A DNA stretch of 38,378 nt from Pseudomonadota bacterium (GCA_021792555.1 JAJYUL010000035.1:1-38378); one strand, 5' to 3'; numbered from the stretch's first letter, positions 1 to 11,673 are shown. Translations and numbers: made by a program. The notes: generated by a model not told the origin, from the letters alone.

Positions 1-126
1 CCCGCCGTACGTCTCGGCCATCACCTTCGTCAGCGCCGCCGTCAGCGTCGTCTTGCCGTGGTCAACGTGCCCGATCGTCCCCACGTTCACATGCGGCTTG
101 TTGCGCTCGAATTTCTCTTTGGACAT
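1..126 (-). CDS. tuf: Elongation factor Tu, N-terminal part (cut by window edge)
   Basis: Only the first 42 codons are inside the window; the gene runs off the left edge. The reading frame starts [20 protein letters not shown] and continues into the G1/P-loop [10 protein letters not shown], which is diagnostic of EF-Tu, the GTPase that carries aminoacyl-tRNA to the ribosome. It lies 76 bases downstream of tRNA-Thr and is read in the same direction as three tRNA genes, matching the tyrU-glyT-thrT-tufB order of E. coli, so it is probably transcribed with them from the promoter at 546-574. Confidence 0.97.
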   Translation of the reverse strand, partial: MSKEKFERNKPHVNVGTIGHVDHGKTTLTAALTKVMAETYGG

Positions 127-202
127 GGAATGTTCCTCAAAGACGTCTTGGGGCTACATGCCCCGAAAAGATCATCGACCCTGGCTCTCGCCCGTTATGC
201 GA

Positions 203-278
<76 letters not shown>

Positions 279-305
279 CCGGTAATGCATCGGACAACGT
301 GCGCC

Positions 306-379
<74 letters not shown>

Positions 380-442
380 TGATGCCGCCGTCTCCGCCCG
401 CTCGTGCCGCCCGCAGTGTCATCCGCGCCCACGCTCTCGACC

Positions 443-528
443 TGGTGGAGGGGGTAGGATTCGAACCTACGAAGGCGTAAGCCGGCAGATTTACAGTCTG
501 CTCCCGTTGACCGCTTGGGTACCCCTCC
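443..528 (-). tRNA. tRNA-Tyr (anticodon GTA)
   Basis: An 86-base class II tRNA with a long variable arm and encoded CCA. The 5' end GGAGGGGTA pairs with the CCCCTCC before ACCA, and the anticodon loop CTGTAAA gives GTA. It is the first gene of the tRNA-tuf transcript. Confidence 0.96.
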
Positions 529-545
529 GCGAAAACGAGCCGCGT

Positions 546-574
546 ATTCTGATTTCCAGTCTCGCCGGTGTCAA
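546..574 (-). promoter_or_regulatory. Sigma-70 type promoter of the tRNA-Tyr/Gly/Thr-tuf operon
   Basis: On the minus strand a perfect -35 TTGACA (569-574) is followed by a 17-base spacer and a -10 CAGAAT (546-551). A GC-rich discriminator (ACGCGGC) follows, as is usual for stringently controlled stable-RNA promoters. Transcription would begin near 539, about ten bases before tRNA-Tyr. Recognised by consensus only. Confidence 0.75.
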
Positions 575-642
575 TGCGTTTTTGGCGCGCAATTTGCACC
601 GCGCGGCCCGTCGCGAGAGGCCGCGGGCGCCCGGGAGGCGAT

Positions 643-1428
643 TCAGGCGCGCGTCGGCGGAGCTGCGGCCGCCGCGAGCGCAGCCATGGCCGCTGGATCC
701 AGGTACCGCCAGCCGCCGGGACGCAGATCGCGCGGCAGCGCCACCGGGCCGTAACGGATGCGCAGCAGCCGGCTCACTTCGTGCCCGACGGCCTCCCAGA
801 GCCGGCGCACCTCCCGATTGCGTCCCTCGTGCAGTACCACCCGATAGGCCGTATTGCGCAGGTCCTGCGGCGGCTGCGCCCGCGGCTGCGGCTGCTCGAC
901 GAGGCGGTCGAACGCGGCCGGCCCGTCCTCGAGCATCACTCCCTCGAGCAGCCGGCGCAGCGTGGCCGGGGCGGGGCGGCCCCGCACCCGGACCAGATAT
1001 TCCCGCTCGATCTGCCGGGACGGGTGCATCAGGCCGTGTGCGACGGCCCCATCGGTCGTAAAGAGGAGCAGGCCGGCCGTATTGACGTCGAGCCGGCCCA
1101 CCACGATCCAGCGGCCCTGCCGCGGCGCCGGCAGCCGGTCGAAGACGGTTGGACGGCCCTGCGGATCGCGGCGGGTGGTCACTTCACCGGCCGGTTTGTA
1201 ATAGAGCAGGACCTCGGCCGCTCCGGCGTCCTGGCTCTGTTCGAGCTCAAGCCGTCGGCCGTCCAGGCGGATGTCGGCCCGCGCGTCTGCGCGCTCGCCG
1301 AGCTGCGCCGGCCGGCCATCGACCGTGAGGCGGCCTGCGCGGATCCACTGCTCGATCTGCCGGCGCGAGCCGATGCCGGCGCCCGCGAGCAGCTTCTGCA
1401 GGCGCACGGCGGATGGGGGCGGATTCAT
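643..1428 (-). CDS. rluB: 23S rRNA pseudouridine synthase, RluB/RsuA family
   Basis: A 261-residue protein. Residues 8-50 form an S4 RNA-binding domain (RLQKLLAGAGIGSRR), followed by the pseudouridine synthase fold with the family signature GRLDVNTAGLLLFTTDG, whose Asp is the catalytic residue. The motif GRNREVRRLWEAVGH near the C terminus is typical of the RluB/RluE/RsuA group. Length and the S4 domain favour RluB, which modifies U2605 in helix 89-93 of 23S rRNA in E. coli; RsuA or RluF remain possible. It starts at ATG 1428 and is divergent from cysM across 132 bases. It has a short Ala-rich tail. Confidence 0.88.
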   Translation of the reverse strand: MNPPPSAVRLQKLLAGAGIGSRRQIEQWIRAGRLTVDGRPAQLGERADARADIRLDGRRLELEQSQDAGAAEVLLYYKPAGEVTTRRDPQGRPTVFDRLPAPRQGRWIVVGRLDVNTAGLLLFTTDGAVAHGLMHPSRQIEREYLVRVRGRPAPATLRRLLEGVMLEDGPAAFDRLVEQPQPRAQPPQDLRNTAYRVVLHEGRNREVRRLWEAVGHEVSRLLRIRYGPVALPRDLRPGGWRYLDPAAMAALAAAAAPPTRA

Positions 1429-1560
1429 GCGTAATCGCTGATAATCGAGGTGAACGCGCAGGCAGCGGTGGCCGCGGACGGCGCATCATAACCTGCGGGT
1501 CTCAGAACATAGCCGACCATTGCTTGTGGCGCTAAGCAGCGGGGAGGTAGAAAGAACCTC

Positions 1561-2502
1561 ATGATCTACGACAGCATTCTCGGCACGATCGGCCGTACGC
1601 CCATCGTGCGGATCCAGCGCCTCGCGCCGCCGAACGTCACCCTGTACGTCAAGTGCGAGTACTTCAATCCCTTGAGCTCGGTCAAGGACCGCCTGGCGAT
1701 CGGCGTCATCGAAGACGCCGAGCAGAGCGGCGCGCTCAAGCCCGGCCAGACGGTCATCGAGGCCACCTCGGGCAACACCGGCATCGCCCTCGCCATGGTC
1801 TGCGCCGCCAAGGGCTATCCGTTCGTCGCGGTGATGGCCGAGAACTTCTCGATCGAGCGGCGCAAGATCATGCGCATGCTCGGGGCTCGCGTGGTCCTCA
1901 CGCCCGCCGCGGAGCGCGGCACCGGCATGGTCCGCCGGGCCGAGGAGCTCGCGCGCAAGCACGGCTGGTTCCTGGCGCGGCAGTTCGAGAACCCGGCCAA
2001 CCCGGCCTATCACCGCAGCACCACGGGACCGGAGATCCTGCAGGATTTCGCCGGCCGGCGGCTCGATTACTTCGTCAGCGGCTGGGGCACGGGCGGCACG
2101 CTCACCGGCGTCGGCCAGATGATCCGTCTGGCGCGCCCGCAGGTGAAGGTCATCGCGGCGGAGCCGGCGACCGCGGCGATGCTCTCGGGGCAGCCGTTCG
2201 CCCCACACAAGATCCAGGGCTGGACGCCGGACTTCCTGCCCGCAGTGCTCGACCGCGAAGTGGCGCACCGTACGGTGGTGGTCACGGATGCCGAGGCGAT
2301 CGACGCCTCACGCAGGCTCGCGCGCAACGAAGGCATCTTCTGCGGCATATCCTCGGGCGGGACGTTCGCCGCAGCGCTCAAGGTCGCCGCCGAAGCGCCC
2401 GCCGGCGCGGTGGTGCTCGCCATGCTGCCGGACACCGCGGAGCGCTACCTGTCCACGCCGCTGTTTGAAGGCATCCCGGAAGGCGGGGATACTGACCTGT
2501 GA
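1561..2502 (+). CDS. cysM: Cysteine synthase, PLP-dependent (CysK/CysM type)
   Basis: A 313-residue fold-type II PLP enzyme of full length for O-acetylserine sulfhydrylases. The PLP-binding lysine is K42 in SSVKDRLA, the substrate loop TSGNTG is at 69-74, and a glycine-rich phosphate loop WGTGGT follows near residue 180. It makes cysteine from sulfide (or thiosulfate) and an activated serine. The stop overlaps the start of the downstream MetX-family gene (GTGA), so the two are translationally coupled; this suggests that O-succinylserine made by the neighbour may be its substrate. GGGGAGG lies 13 bases before the ATG. CysK and CysM cannot be separated with certainty by eye. Confidence 0.88.
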   Translation: MIYDSILGTIGRTPIVRIQRLAPPNVTLYVKCEYFNPLSSVKDRLAIGVIEDAEQSGALKPGQTVIEATSGNTGIALAMVCAAKGYPFVAVMAENFSIERRKIMRMLGARVVLTPAAERGTGMVRRAEELARKHGWFLARQFENPANPAYHRSTTGPEILQDFAGRRLDYFVSGWGTGGTLTGVGQMIRLARPQVKVIAAEPATAAMLSGQPFAPHKIQGWTPDFLPAVLDREVAHRTVVVTDAEAIDASRRLARNEGIFCGISSGGTFAAALKVAAEAPAGAVVLAMLPDTAERYLSTPLFEGIPEGGDTDL

Positions 2503-3641
2503 GTCCGGCCGTGACCCTTGCCATGCCCGCACCGCGAAGCGATCGCCCCGAGCCCGACGCTCGGCGCTACGTGCCCCTGCCGGAGGTCTTTCCAATGTGG
2601 CGGGGCGGCACGCTGCGCGGCGGACAGCTCGCCTACGAGACCTGGGGCCGGCTGAACCGCGCGCGCGACAATGCGGTGCTGCTGTTCACCGGACTGTCGC
2701 CGTCGGCCCATGCGGCAGCCTCCGCGGAGGATCCGCGCGACGGCTGGTGGCAGCGCATGATCGGACCGGGACTGGCGCTCGACACGGACCGGCACTTCGT
2801 CATCTGCGTCAACTCGCTCGGCAGCTGCTTCGGCTCGAGCGGGCCGGCATCCATCGATCCGGACACCGGCGAGCGCTATCGGCTCACCTTCCCGGATCTG
2901 TCGCTCGAGGACATCGCGCGCGCCGGACATGAGCTCGTGCGCGCGCTCGGCATTCTGCGGCTCGACACCGTCATGGGCCCCTCGCTCGGCGGCATGGTCG
3001 TACTGGCCTATGCGGCGCTCTTCCCGGGCGGCGCCCGCCGCCTGGTGAGCATTTCCGGCAGCGCAGCCGCCTCGCCGTTTGCAATCGCGCTGCGCTCGAT
3101 CCAGCGTGAGGCGATCACCTCCGATCCGGCGTGGCGCAACGGCCAGTACAGCCCGGAGCATCCGCCGGCCGTCGGCATGCGCCTCGCGCGCAAGCTCGGC
3201 ACGGTCACCTACCGCTCCGCCGCCGAGTGGGCGGAGCGCTTCGACCGCCAGCCCATCCGCGCCGACCTGCGCGAGAGCACACCGTTCGGCTCGGAGTTCG
3301 CCGTGCAGGGCTACCTCGAAGTCCAGGCGAGCCGCTGGGTCAACGCGTTCGACGCAAACTGCTATCTGTACTTGTCGCAGGCCATGGACCGCTTCGACCT
3401 GGCGGCCCACGGCGATCCGCAGGCCGTTCTGCGCCGCGCGGACCTCGCGCACGCGCTCGTCGTCGGCGTTGAATCGGATCTGCTGTTCCCGATCGGGGAG
3501 CAGGAGGCGCTCGCGCGCGCCTTCGAGTCGAGCGGCACGGCGACGCGCTTCACGCCCCTGCCGTGCATCGAGGGGCACGATGCCTTCCTGGTCGACACCG
3601 AGCACTTCGGACGCGTCATTGGCGAGTTTCTCGCCGCCTGA
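2499..3641 (+). CDS. metX: MetX-family acyltransferase, probable serine O-succinyltransferase
   Basis: A 380-residue alpha/beta-hydrolase acyltransferase. The nucleophile elbow GPSLGG places Ser162; Asp327 (VESDLLFPIG) and His360 (EGHDAFLVD) complete the triad. DANCYLYLSQAMD is the MetX family signature. Classical MetX makes O-acetylhomoserine, but Xanthomonadales members of this subgroup, commonly next to a cysteine synthase, were characterised as serine O-succinyltransferases (established knowledge from the MetX/MetA re-annotation work). Here the gene overlaps cysM by 4 bases, so a role in cysteine rather than methionine synthesis is the better inference. The overlapping GTG at 2499 is used as start; ATG 2523 is an alternative. 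Confidence 0.82.
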   Translation: MSPAVTLAMPAPRSDRPEPDARRYVPLPEVFPMWRGGTLRGGQLAYETWGRLNRARDNAVLLFTGLSPSAHAAASAEDPRDGWWQRMIGPGLALDTDRHFVICVNSLGSCFGSSGPASIDPDTGERYRLTFPDLSLEDIARAGHELVRALGILRLDTVMGPSLGGMVVLAYAALFPGGARRLVSISGSAAASPFAIALRSIQREAITSDPAWRNGQYSPEHPPAVGMRLARKLGTVTYRSAAEWAERFDRQPIRADLRESTPFGSEFAVQGYLEVQASRWVNAFDANCYLYLSQAMDRFDLAAHGDPQAVLRRADLAHALVVGVESDLLFPIGEQEALARAFESSGTATRFTPLPCIEGHDAFLVDTEHFGRVIGEFLAA

Positions 3642-3769
3642 GCCGGGCCTGCGGCGCCGTGTGCCGCCCGCGCAGACTAAGTTCAATCGCTGCGCCAGCC
3701 CACACGCTTAGGGGCATAATGGGCGCCATCGGTGCTTGACAGGCTCACCAGCTCAGCGCGAGGCACAAC

Positions 3770-4054
3770 GTGGAACGTCGGCTGCATACCCGCCATCGCG
3801 CCCGCACCATCGTCTTCGTCAGCGTGCCCGGCGGCTGCCGCAAACTGTGCAAGGCCATCAATCTCAGCGCCACTGGCGTGTTCATCGAGACCACCGACCT
3901 CGGCCTGCGCAAGGGGCAGCAGGTGGTGCTGTCCTTCGCCATTAATCTCGGCACGGTCACCAAGCTGCACCGGCGCTCAGCGGTGGTCGCGCACGTTTCG
4001 CACGGCGGCACCGGTCTGCTGATGGAAAGCTTCAACGCCGCACGCACCGGCTAG
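3770..4054 (+). CDS. Small PilZ-domain protein
   Basis: A 94-residue single-domain protein. It has the c-di-GMP-binding signature: an N-terminal RHRAR (RxxxR-type) followed about 25 residues later by NLSATG (D/NxSxxG), then beta-strands typical of PilZ. It could be a c-di-GMP effector, linking it functionally to the large GGDEF/EAL protein at 14662-18345. It starts at GTG 3770 with GAGG seven bases upstream. It lies 128 bases after the MetX-family gene and 39 bases before the Ada-AlkA gene, so it may be read with the repair genes. Confidence 0.8.
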   Translation: MERRLHTRHRARTIVFVSVPGGCRKLCKAINLSATGVFIETTDLGLRKGQQVVLSFAINLGTVTKLHRRSAVVAHVSHGGTGLLMESFNAARTG

Positions 4055-4093
4055 CAGAGCCGCGCTTCCCGCAGCCGGCGCGCCTCGGGCGCC

Positions 4094-5620
4094 ATGTCCG
4101 GAAATGGCCAGTCACGCGCCCCGGCACGCGGTATGGTCGCGCCCATGAACCCGCAACTACCGTTCGGCTGGCCGGTGCTCGAGCGGGCACGCCGCAGCCG
4201 CGATTCGCGCTTCGACGGGCGGTTTTACCTCGGCGTCGTGTCGACCGGCATCTATTGCCGTCCCATCTGCCCCGCCGCGCCCAAGGCACACAGCCGCCAC
4301 GTCCGCTACTTCGCCACCGCCGCCGGCGCGCACGAGGCCGGCTTCCGGCCCTGCCTGCGCTGCCGCCCGGAGACGGCCCCCGGCACGCCGGCCTGGCTCG
4401 GGACCTCGGCCGTGGTGGGGCGGGCGCTGCGGCTCATCGAGGACGGCGCGCTCGATCACGCGCGGATGCCGCAGTTCGCGGCGCGGGTGGGACTCGGCGC
4501 GCGCCAGCTCGACAGGCTGTTCGCCCAACACCTGGGCGCCTCGCCGCTCGCGCTCGCGCAGACGCGCCGGCTGCACTTCGCCAAGCACCTGATCGACGGC
4601 AGCGACTTGCCGATGACCGAGGTAGCGCTTGCCGCCGGCTACGCAAGCCTGCGCCGCTTCAACGACGCGCTGCGCAAGGCCTACGGCCGCTCGCCCCGCG
4701 AGCTGCGCCGGCAGCGCCCCCCGGAGGCCCCGCACGGCGCGGCGGGCGAGGTCAACCTGACTCTCGCCTACCGTCCGCCGTACGACTGGCGACGCCTCAG
4801 CGACTTTCTGCGGGCGCGGGCCATCCCGGGCGTCGAGGCGTTCGAGGCGGACCGCTACGCACGAGTGATCCGAGTGGGCAGCGGATATGCGCTGATCCGC
4901 GTGCGGCCCCTGCCCACCCGCGATGCGCTCGAGTTGCAGGTGAGCGGCGCACCGGCCGCGGCTCTGTATCGGATCGCCGCCACCGCCCGGCGCGTGTTCG
5001 ATCTCACCGCCGATCCGCATCAGATCACCCGCGATCTTGGCGCCGATCAGCCGCTGCGCGCCCTGGTGCGCCGCCGTCCGGGCCTGCGGATTCCCGGCGC
5101 GTGGGATCCGTTCGAATGCGCGGTGCGCGCGGTGCTCGGCCAGCAGGTGAGCGTGCCTGCGGCGCGGACGCTGGCCGCCCGACTGGTCGAGCGCTTCGGC
5201 GAGCGTGTCAGCATGCCCGCAGCGGGACTGACGCGCGCATTCCCGGCGCCGCAGCCGCTCGCGAGCGGCAACTTCGACGGTCTCGGCATCACCCGCGCGC
5301 GCATCGAGGCGCTGCGCGCCCTGGCGCGCGCGGTCGCAGATGGTCGGGTCGACTTCGATGCGGGCGCTGAGAGGCTCTCGGAGCAACTCACGGCGCTCAG
5401 AGGGTTCGGCGCCTGGACGGCGCAGTACGTTGCGCTGCGCGCATTGGGCGAGCCGGACGCGCTGCCGGAAGGCGACCTCGTCCTGCGGCGCATGGCCGGC
5501 AGCGACGCACGCCCGCTGACGGCGCGCGAACTCCGCCGGCGGGCCGAATCATGGCGTCCCTGGCGCGGGTACGCGACTTTGCACCTGTGGTACGCGGCGA
5601 GCGAGGCGACGGCCCGATGA
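4094..5620 (+). CDS. Ada-AlkA fusion: alkylation-response regulator and 3-methyladenine DNA glycosylase
   Basis: A 508-residue three-part protein. Residues 35-95 are the Ada zinc/methylphosphotriester domain with cysteines C55, C59, C87 and C90 (CRPIC and CLRC); C55 would be the methyl acceptor. Residues about 105-205 hold two AraC-type helix-turn-helices. Residues about 220-500 are AlkA: an N-terminal beta domain, then the HhH-GPD fold, with the likely catalytic Asp461 in LPEGDLVLRR. The Ada O6-methylguanine methyltransferase domain is absent and is supplied by the next gene, whose earliest possible start overlaps the stop. ATG 4145 (MNPQLPF) is an alternative start, since the first 17 residues look non-conserved. 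The family is known from actinobacteria and some proteobacteria. Confidence 0.88.
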   Translation: MSGNGQSRAPARGMVAPMNPQLPFGWPVLERARRSRDSRFDGRFYLGVVSTGIYCRPICPAAPKAHSRHVRYFATAAGAHEAGFRPCLRCRPETAPGTPAWLGTSAVVGRALRLIEDGALDHARMPQFAARVGLGARQLDRLFAQHLGASPLALAQTRRLHFAKHLIDGSDLPMTEVALAAGYASLRRFNDALRKAYGRSPRELRRQRPPEAPHGAAGEVNLTLAYRPPYDWRRLSDFLRARAIPGVEAFEADRYARVIRVGSGYALIRVRPLPTRDALELQVSGAPAAALYRIAATARRVFDLTADPHQITRDLGADQPLRALVRRRPGLRIPGAWDPFECAVRAVLGQQVSVPAARTLAARLVERFGERVSMPAAGLTRAFPAPQPLASGNFDGLGITRARIEALRALARAVADGRVDFDAGAERLSEQLTALRGFGAWTAQYVALRALGEPDALPEGDLVLRRMAGSDARPLTARELRRRAESWRPWRGYATLHLWYAASEATAR

Positions 5621-5667
5621 ACAGCGCGGGCAGCCTCGAGCCGTTGAACGAAACGGCAGGAAACGAC

Positions 5668-6195
5668 ATGGCCGAGACGCACGAGACGCGGTACTGGCAC
5701 GAGATCGACACACCGGTCGGCACCGTGCTGCTCGCCGGGGACGGGTCGCATCTGACGCGCATCCACTTCCAGTCGGGCCCCCATCCGCTGCGGCCCCCGC
5801 CGCACTGGGAGGCGACGGCGCGCCCGTTTGCCGCCGCAATCGGACAACTCGAGGCGTACTTCGCGCGGCGCCGCCGCGCGTTCGAGCTGCCGCTTGCACC
5901 CGAGGGCACCGAGTTCCAGCGCAGGGTCTGGCAGGCGCTGCGCGGCATTGCCTATGGCCAGACGATCAGCTACGGCGAGTTGGCGCGGCGCGTCGGCAAT
6001 GCGCGCGCCGCGCGCGCCGTGGGGCTCGCCAACGGCGCCAATCCCCTGCCCATCATCGTGCCATGTCATCGCGTGATCGGCGCCGACGGCACGCTCACCG
6101 GCTTCGGCGGCGGCCTCGCGATCAAGCGCACGCTGCTCGCGCTCGAGGGGGCGCTGGCCGGCGAGTTGCCGGACGGGCCGCCCGCAGCGGACTGA
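5668..6195 (+). CDS. ogt: Methylated-DNA--protein-cysteine S-methyltransferase
   Basis: A 175-residue suicide repair enzyme that removes O6-alkyl groups from guanine. The active-site motif is PCHRV with acceptor Cys133, preceded by the DNA-binding helix-turn-helix (SYGELARRVG, RAARAVGLANGANP). The chosen start ATG 5668 has CAGGAAACGAC directly upstream. An earlier in-frame ATG at 5617 overlaps the TGA of the Ada-AlkA gene and would add 17 residues, so the two are one transcript either way. Together they divide the functions of E. coli Ada, AlkA and Ogt between two proteins. Confidence 0.92.
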   Translation: MAETHETRYWHEIDTPVGTVLLAGDGSHLTRIHFQSGPHPLRPPPHWEATARPFAAAIGQLEAYFARRRRAFELPLAPEGTEFQRRVWQALRGIAYGQTISYGELARRVGNARAARAVGLANGANPLPIIVPCHRVIGADGTLTGFGGGLAIKRTLLALEGALAGELPDGPPAAD

Positions 6196-6203
6196 GGGCG
6201 GCG

Positions 6204-6232
6204 CCCGGCGCGCCGCGCGAGGGCGCGCCGGG
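6204..6232. terminator. GC-rich hairpin between convergent genes
   Basis: A perfect 11-base-pair inverted repeat (6204-6214 with 6222-6232, stem CCCGGCGCGCC) and a 7-base loop, placed between the converging ogt and Asp-box protein genes. There is no U tract, so it may act as a bidirectional hairpin barrier or an RNA-stabilising end rather than a classical intrinsic terminator. Confidence 0.55.
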
Positions 6233-6253
6233 CGGTTGAGCGATCGAGCCCGC

Positions 6254-9415
<3,162 letters not shown>

Positions 9416-9677
9416 GGGCAGCCTCCAGGATCGAGGGGTGAGCCTTGGCACGGCCCGCGGCGCGGCAGAATACGGTCGCGGCCCGCCCAACGCTCGGATC
9501 CTGGCGAATCTAGCCGTTCGTCGGCCATTTTGCGCGGTTCATCGCAATCGGGCACGATCAAGCGAGCAGCGGCCGCGATGAGCCGTGCCCGGTATCACCG
9601 GGGCGGCCGGGCGCGAAATGCGCGCTGCGCGCTGCTATGATCCGCCCGCCCGAGAGGGCTGCCCCGGAGCACGCACA

Positions 9678-10079
9678 ATGGTCGAAGAGCCTCTGGTCAC
9701 CCATCACGGCGGCTGCCACTGCGGCCGCGTGCGCTTCGAGGTCCGCGCGCCGGCGGCGCTCAGCGTCTCGGAGTGCAACTGCTCCATGTGCAGCAAGGCA
9801 GGCTATCTGCACCTGGTCGTGCGCGCCGAGCACTTCAAGCTGCTCTCAGGCGCGGACGTGCTCACGACCTACACGTTCAACACCGGCACCGCGCAGCACC
9901 TGTTCTGCTCGGTGTGCGGCATCAAGTCCTTCTACGTGCCGCGCTCGCACCCCGACGGCTTCAGCGTCAACGCCCGCTGCCTGGACGAAGGCACGGTGCG
10001 CGAGCAGACCGTCCGCCCGTTCGATGGGCGCAACTGGGAGCGCAGCTATCCCAACGGGCGCGGAGAGTTCGAGCGCTGA
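9678..10079 (+). CDS. GFA / CENP-V family zinc-binding protein
   Basis: A 133-residue protein with the family pattern GGCHCGRVRFE, then CNCSMC and FCSVCG, giving the cysteines expected for two zinc sites. The family includes glutathione-dependent formaldehyde-activating enzyme and CENP-V; most bacterial members have no proven substrate. The chosen ATG 9678 has GGAG about eight bases upstream and matches the family start; the frame is open further upstream, to 9585. It converges on the small lipoprotein gene at 10108. Confidence 0.85.
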   Translation: MVEEPLVTHHGGCHCGRVRFEVRAPAALSVSECNCSMCSKAGYLHLVVRAEHFKLLSGADVLTTYTFNTGTAQHLFCSVCGIKSFYVPRSHPDGFSVNARCLDEGTVREQTVRPFDGRNWERSYPNGRGEFER

Positions 10080-10082
10080 ACC

Positions 10083-10107
10083 GCCGCCCCGCACACGGCC
10101 GGGCGGC
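10083..10107. terminator. Hairpin between convergent genes
   Basis: A 7-base-pair inverted repeat (10083-10089 GCCGCCC with 10101-10107 GGGCGGC) and an 11-base loop, filling the gap between two converging genes. No U tract is present. Confidence 0.4.
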
Positions 10108-10434
10108 TCAGCGCCGCCGCACCCACCGGCCGCCGCTCATGCGCCAGCCGTGCGGGGTGTGGACCCAGCGGTGCGGCACCCAGCGGTACCCGGGCCGGGG
10201 CGGGGCCCAGTGTCCCCGGATCCAAACGTAGCCGCTCGGCGCCCAGCTCCAGTAGCCACCGAGCCAGATGTAGCCGGGATACGGCGCCGGTCCGTAGTAC
10301 TCGACGCGCGCGGGAGGCGGCGCCACGAGCACCGCGCTGCCGTAGTAGCCGGGTCCGGCCACGCAGGCGCTCAGCGCCAGCGAGAGCCCGAGCGCGATCG
10401 CCGCGACCGCGGTGCGAATCGGAAGCCTTGGCAT
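10108..10434 (-). CDS. Small lipoprotein with YxWxxGxW repeats
   Basis: A 108-residue protein with a lipoprotein signal peptide ending in the lipobox LSAC. The mature part is built of aromatic/glycine repeats (YIWLGGYWSW, YVWIRGHW, YRWVPHRWV), the pattern of the YXWGXW repeat family, common in envelopes of proteobacteria and of unknown function. ATG 10434 is preferred over GTG 10440 because GAGAGG lies five bases before it. It is divergent from the GNAT gene that follows. Confidence 0.78.
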   Translation of the reverse strand: MPRLPIRTAVAAIALGLSLALSACVAGPGYYGSAVLVAPPPARVEYYGPAPYPGYIWLGGYWSWAPSGYVWIRGHWAPPRPGYRWVPHRWVHTPHGWRMSGGRWVRRR

Positions 10435-10594
10435 GGACACCTCTCGCCTGGGGCATCTGCCCAGTAGAACGCCGGACGGCGCCGGCGGTGTACCGGAGTC
10501 TGCGCGCGGGTCGATTCTCGCGGCACCTCGGCTTGTACGGACGCGGCAAGGCCGGCACAGTCGGCCCGTCAGCCCGCAACGCCCGGAGAGAACC

Positions 10595-10999
10595 GTGCCG
10601 ATCCTCTACGCCCACGAGCCCGAGCTTTCCGCCGAAGCCTTCCGTGAGGTGCTGATCGCCTCCACGCTCGGGGAGCGCCGGCCGGTGCACGACCTGCAGC
10701 GGCTGCAGCGGATGCTGCGCGCGGCGGACCTGATCGTGACGGCGCGCGACGAGGGGCGTCTGGTCGGCATTTCGCGTGCGCTGACCGACTTTTCGTATTG
10801 CTGTTATCTGTCGGATCTGGCGGTGGATGCCGCCTACCAGCGCCGGGGCATCGGCCGGCGGCTGATTGCCGAGACGCATGCGCTCGCCGGGGACCTCACC
10901 ACTTTGATCCTGGTGGCCGCGCCGAGCGCCGAATCCTATTACGCCCGGATCGGCATGACCCAACGTCCCTCTTGCTGGACCCTCCCCCCGGGGCGCTGA
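10595..10999 (+). CDS. GNAT-family N-acetyltransferase
   Basis: A 134-residue protein of usual single-domain GNAT length. The acetyl-CoA-binding motif A is DLAVDAAYQRRGIGRRLI (RRGIGR being the pyrophosphate loop), followed by a Tyr-containing C-terminal strand (SAESYYARIGM). The substrate cannot be predicted. GTG 10595 is chosen because GGAGAG lies five bases upstream; the frame is open further upstream but looks non-coding. Confidence 0.82.
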   Translation: MPILYAHEPELSAEAFREVLIASTLGERRPVHDLQRLQRMLRAADLIVTARDEGRLVGISRALTDFSYCCYLSDLAVDAAYQRRGIGRRLIAETHALAGDLTTLILVAAPSAESYYARIGMTQRPSCWTLPPGR

Positions 11000-11017
11000 G
11001 GCACTCCGGGGGGAGGG
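10980..11017. terminator. Strong hairpin at the end of the GNAT gene
   Basis: A perfect 12-base-pair inverted repeat (10980-10991 with 11006-11017, stem CCCTCCCCCCGG) with a 14-base loop. It overlaps the last codons of the GNAT gene and separates it from the converging gene at 11047. No U tract on either strand. Confidence 0.55.
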
Positions 11018-11046
11018 CGCTCAACCCGCAGCCGCAGCGCCACTCT

Positions 11047-11517
11047 TCAGTGGAATTCGTGGGCGACGACGTCGAGCACCACACCGGTGGCGATTGCGGC
11101 CAGCACCGCGTTGTGATCGACCCGGACCCAGTAATACCCCGGCGGCGGCGGTGCCAGATGGTAGTAGGCGGCATCGGGAACGATGTACGCCGGAGCGCGG
11201 TAGGCGATCGGAAGCCGGTCGCCGCGGCGCCATGCCCGGTAGTAGTAGCCCGGCGGCCGGCGGTAATGGCCGTCGTCGAAATCGCCCCAGCGACGCCCGC
11301 GCCACCCTTCGCGCTCGTGCTCGCGCCGCCAGTCCCGGCGCTCCCGCCAGTCGTGCCGATCGCGCCAGTCGCGCCCGCGGTCGCCTCGATGGTCCTCATG
11401 GCGCCACTCGTGGTGGTCACCGCCGTCGCGATGGCCAACCCAGTGTGGCGGGTCGGCCAGGGCGAGTGAGCTGGCCAGCAGGGACAGCAGCATGCCGGCG
11501 ATGATCGTGCGTTTCAT
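11047..11517 (-). CDS. RcnB-like periplasmic protein
   Basis: A 156-residue protein with a clear signal peptide (MKRTIIAGMLLSLLASSLALA). The middle is extremely rich in His, Arg, Asp and Trp (repeats such as DWRDRHDWRERRDW), and the end carries PPGYYWVRVDHNAVLAAIATG, the conserved block of the RcnB family. E. coli RcnB takes part in nickel/cobalt homeostasis in the periplasm; no metal role can be shown here. The ATG at 11517 has GGGAG six bases upstream, so the longer frame to 11652 is rejected. Confidence 0.78.
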   Translation of the reverse strand: MKRTIIAGMLLSLLASSLALADPPHWVGHRDGGDHHEWRHEDHRGDRGRDWRDRHDWRERRDWRREHEREGWRGRRWGDFDDGHYRRPPGYYYRAWRRGDRLPIAYRAPAYIVPDAAYYHLAPPPPGYYWVRVDHNAVLAAIATGVVLDVVAHEFH

Positions 11518-11673
11518 GTGAGTCTCCCGTCGTGCGGCCTCGAGCCGCGAGCACAGCATCGCGCGCGCTCCCTGAGCGGAAGCTGAACGGACGCACGGCG
11601 GCCGCAGCGGCGCAGGAGGCACCGGGGGGAATCTGCGGGACGTTGCGGACATAATCCGGCCGGACCGGCCGTC

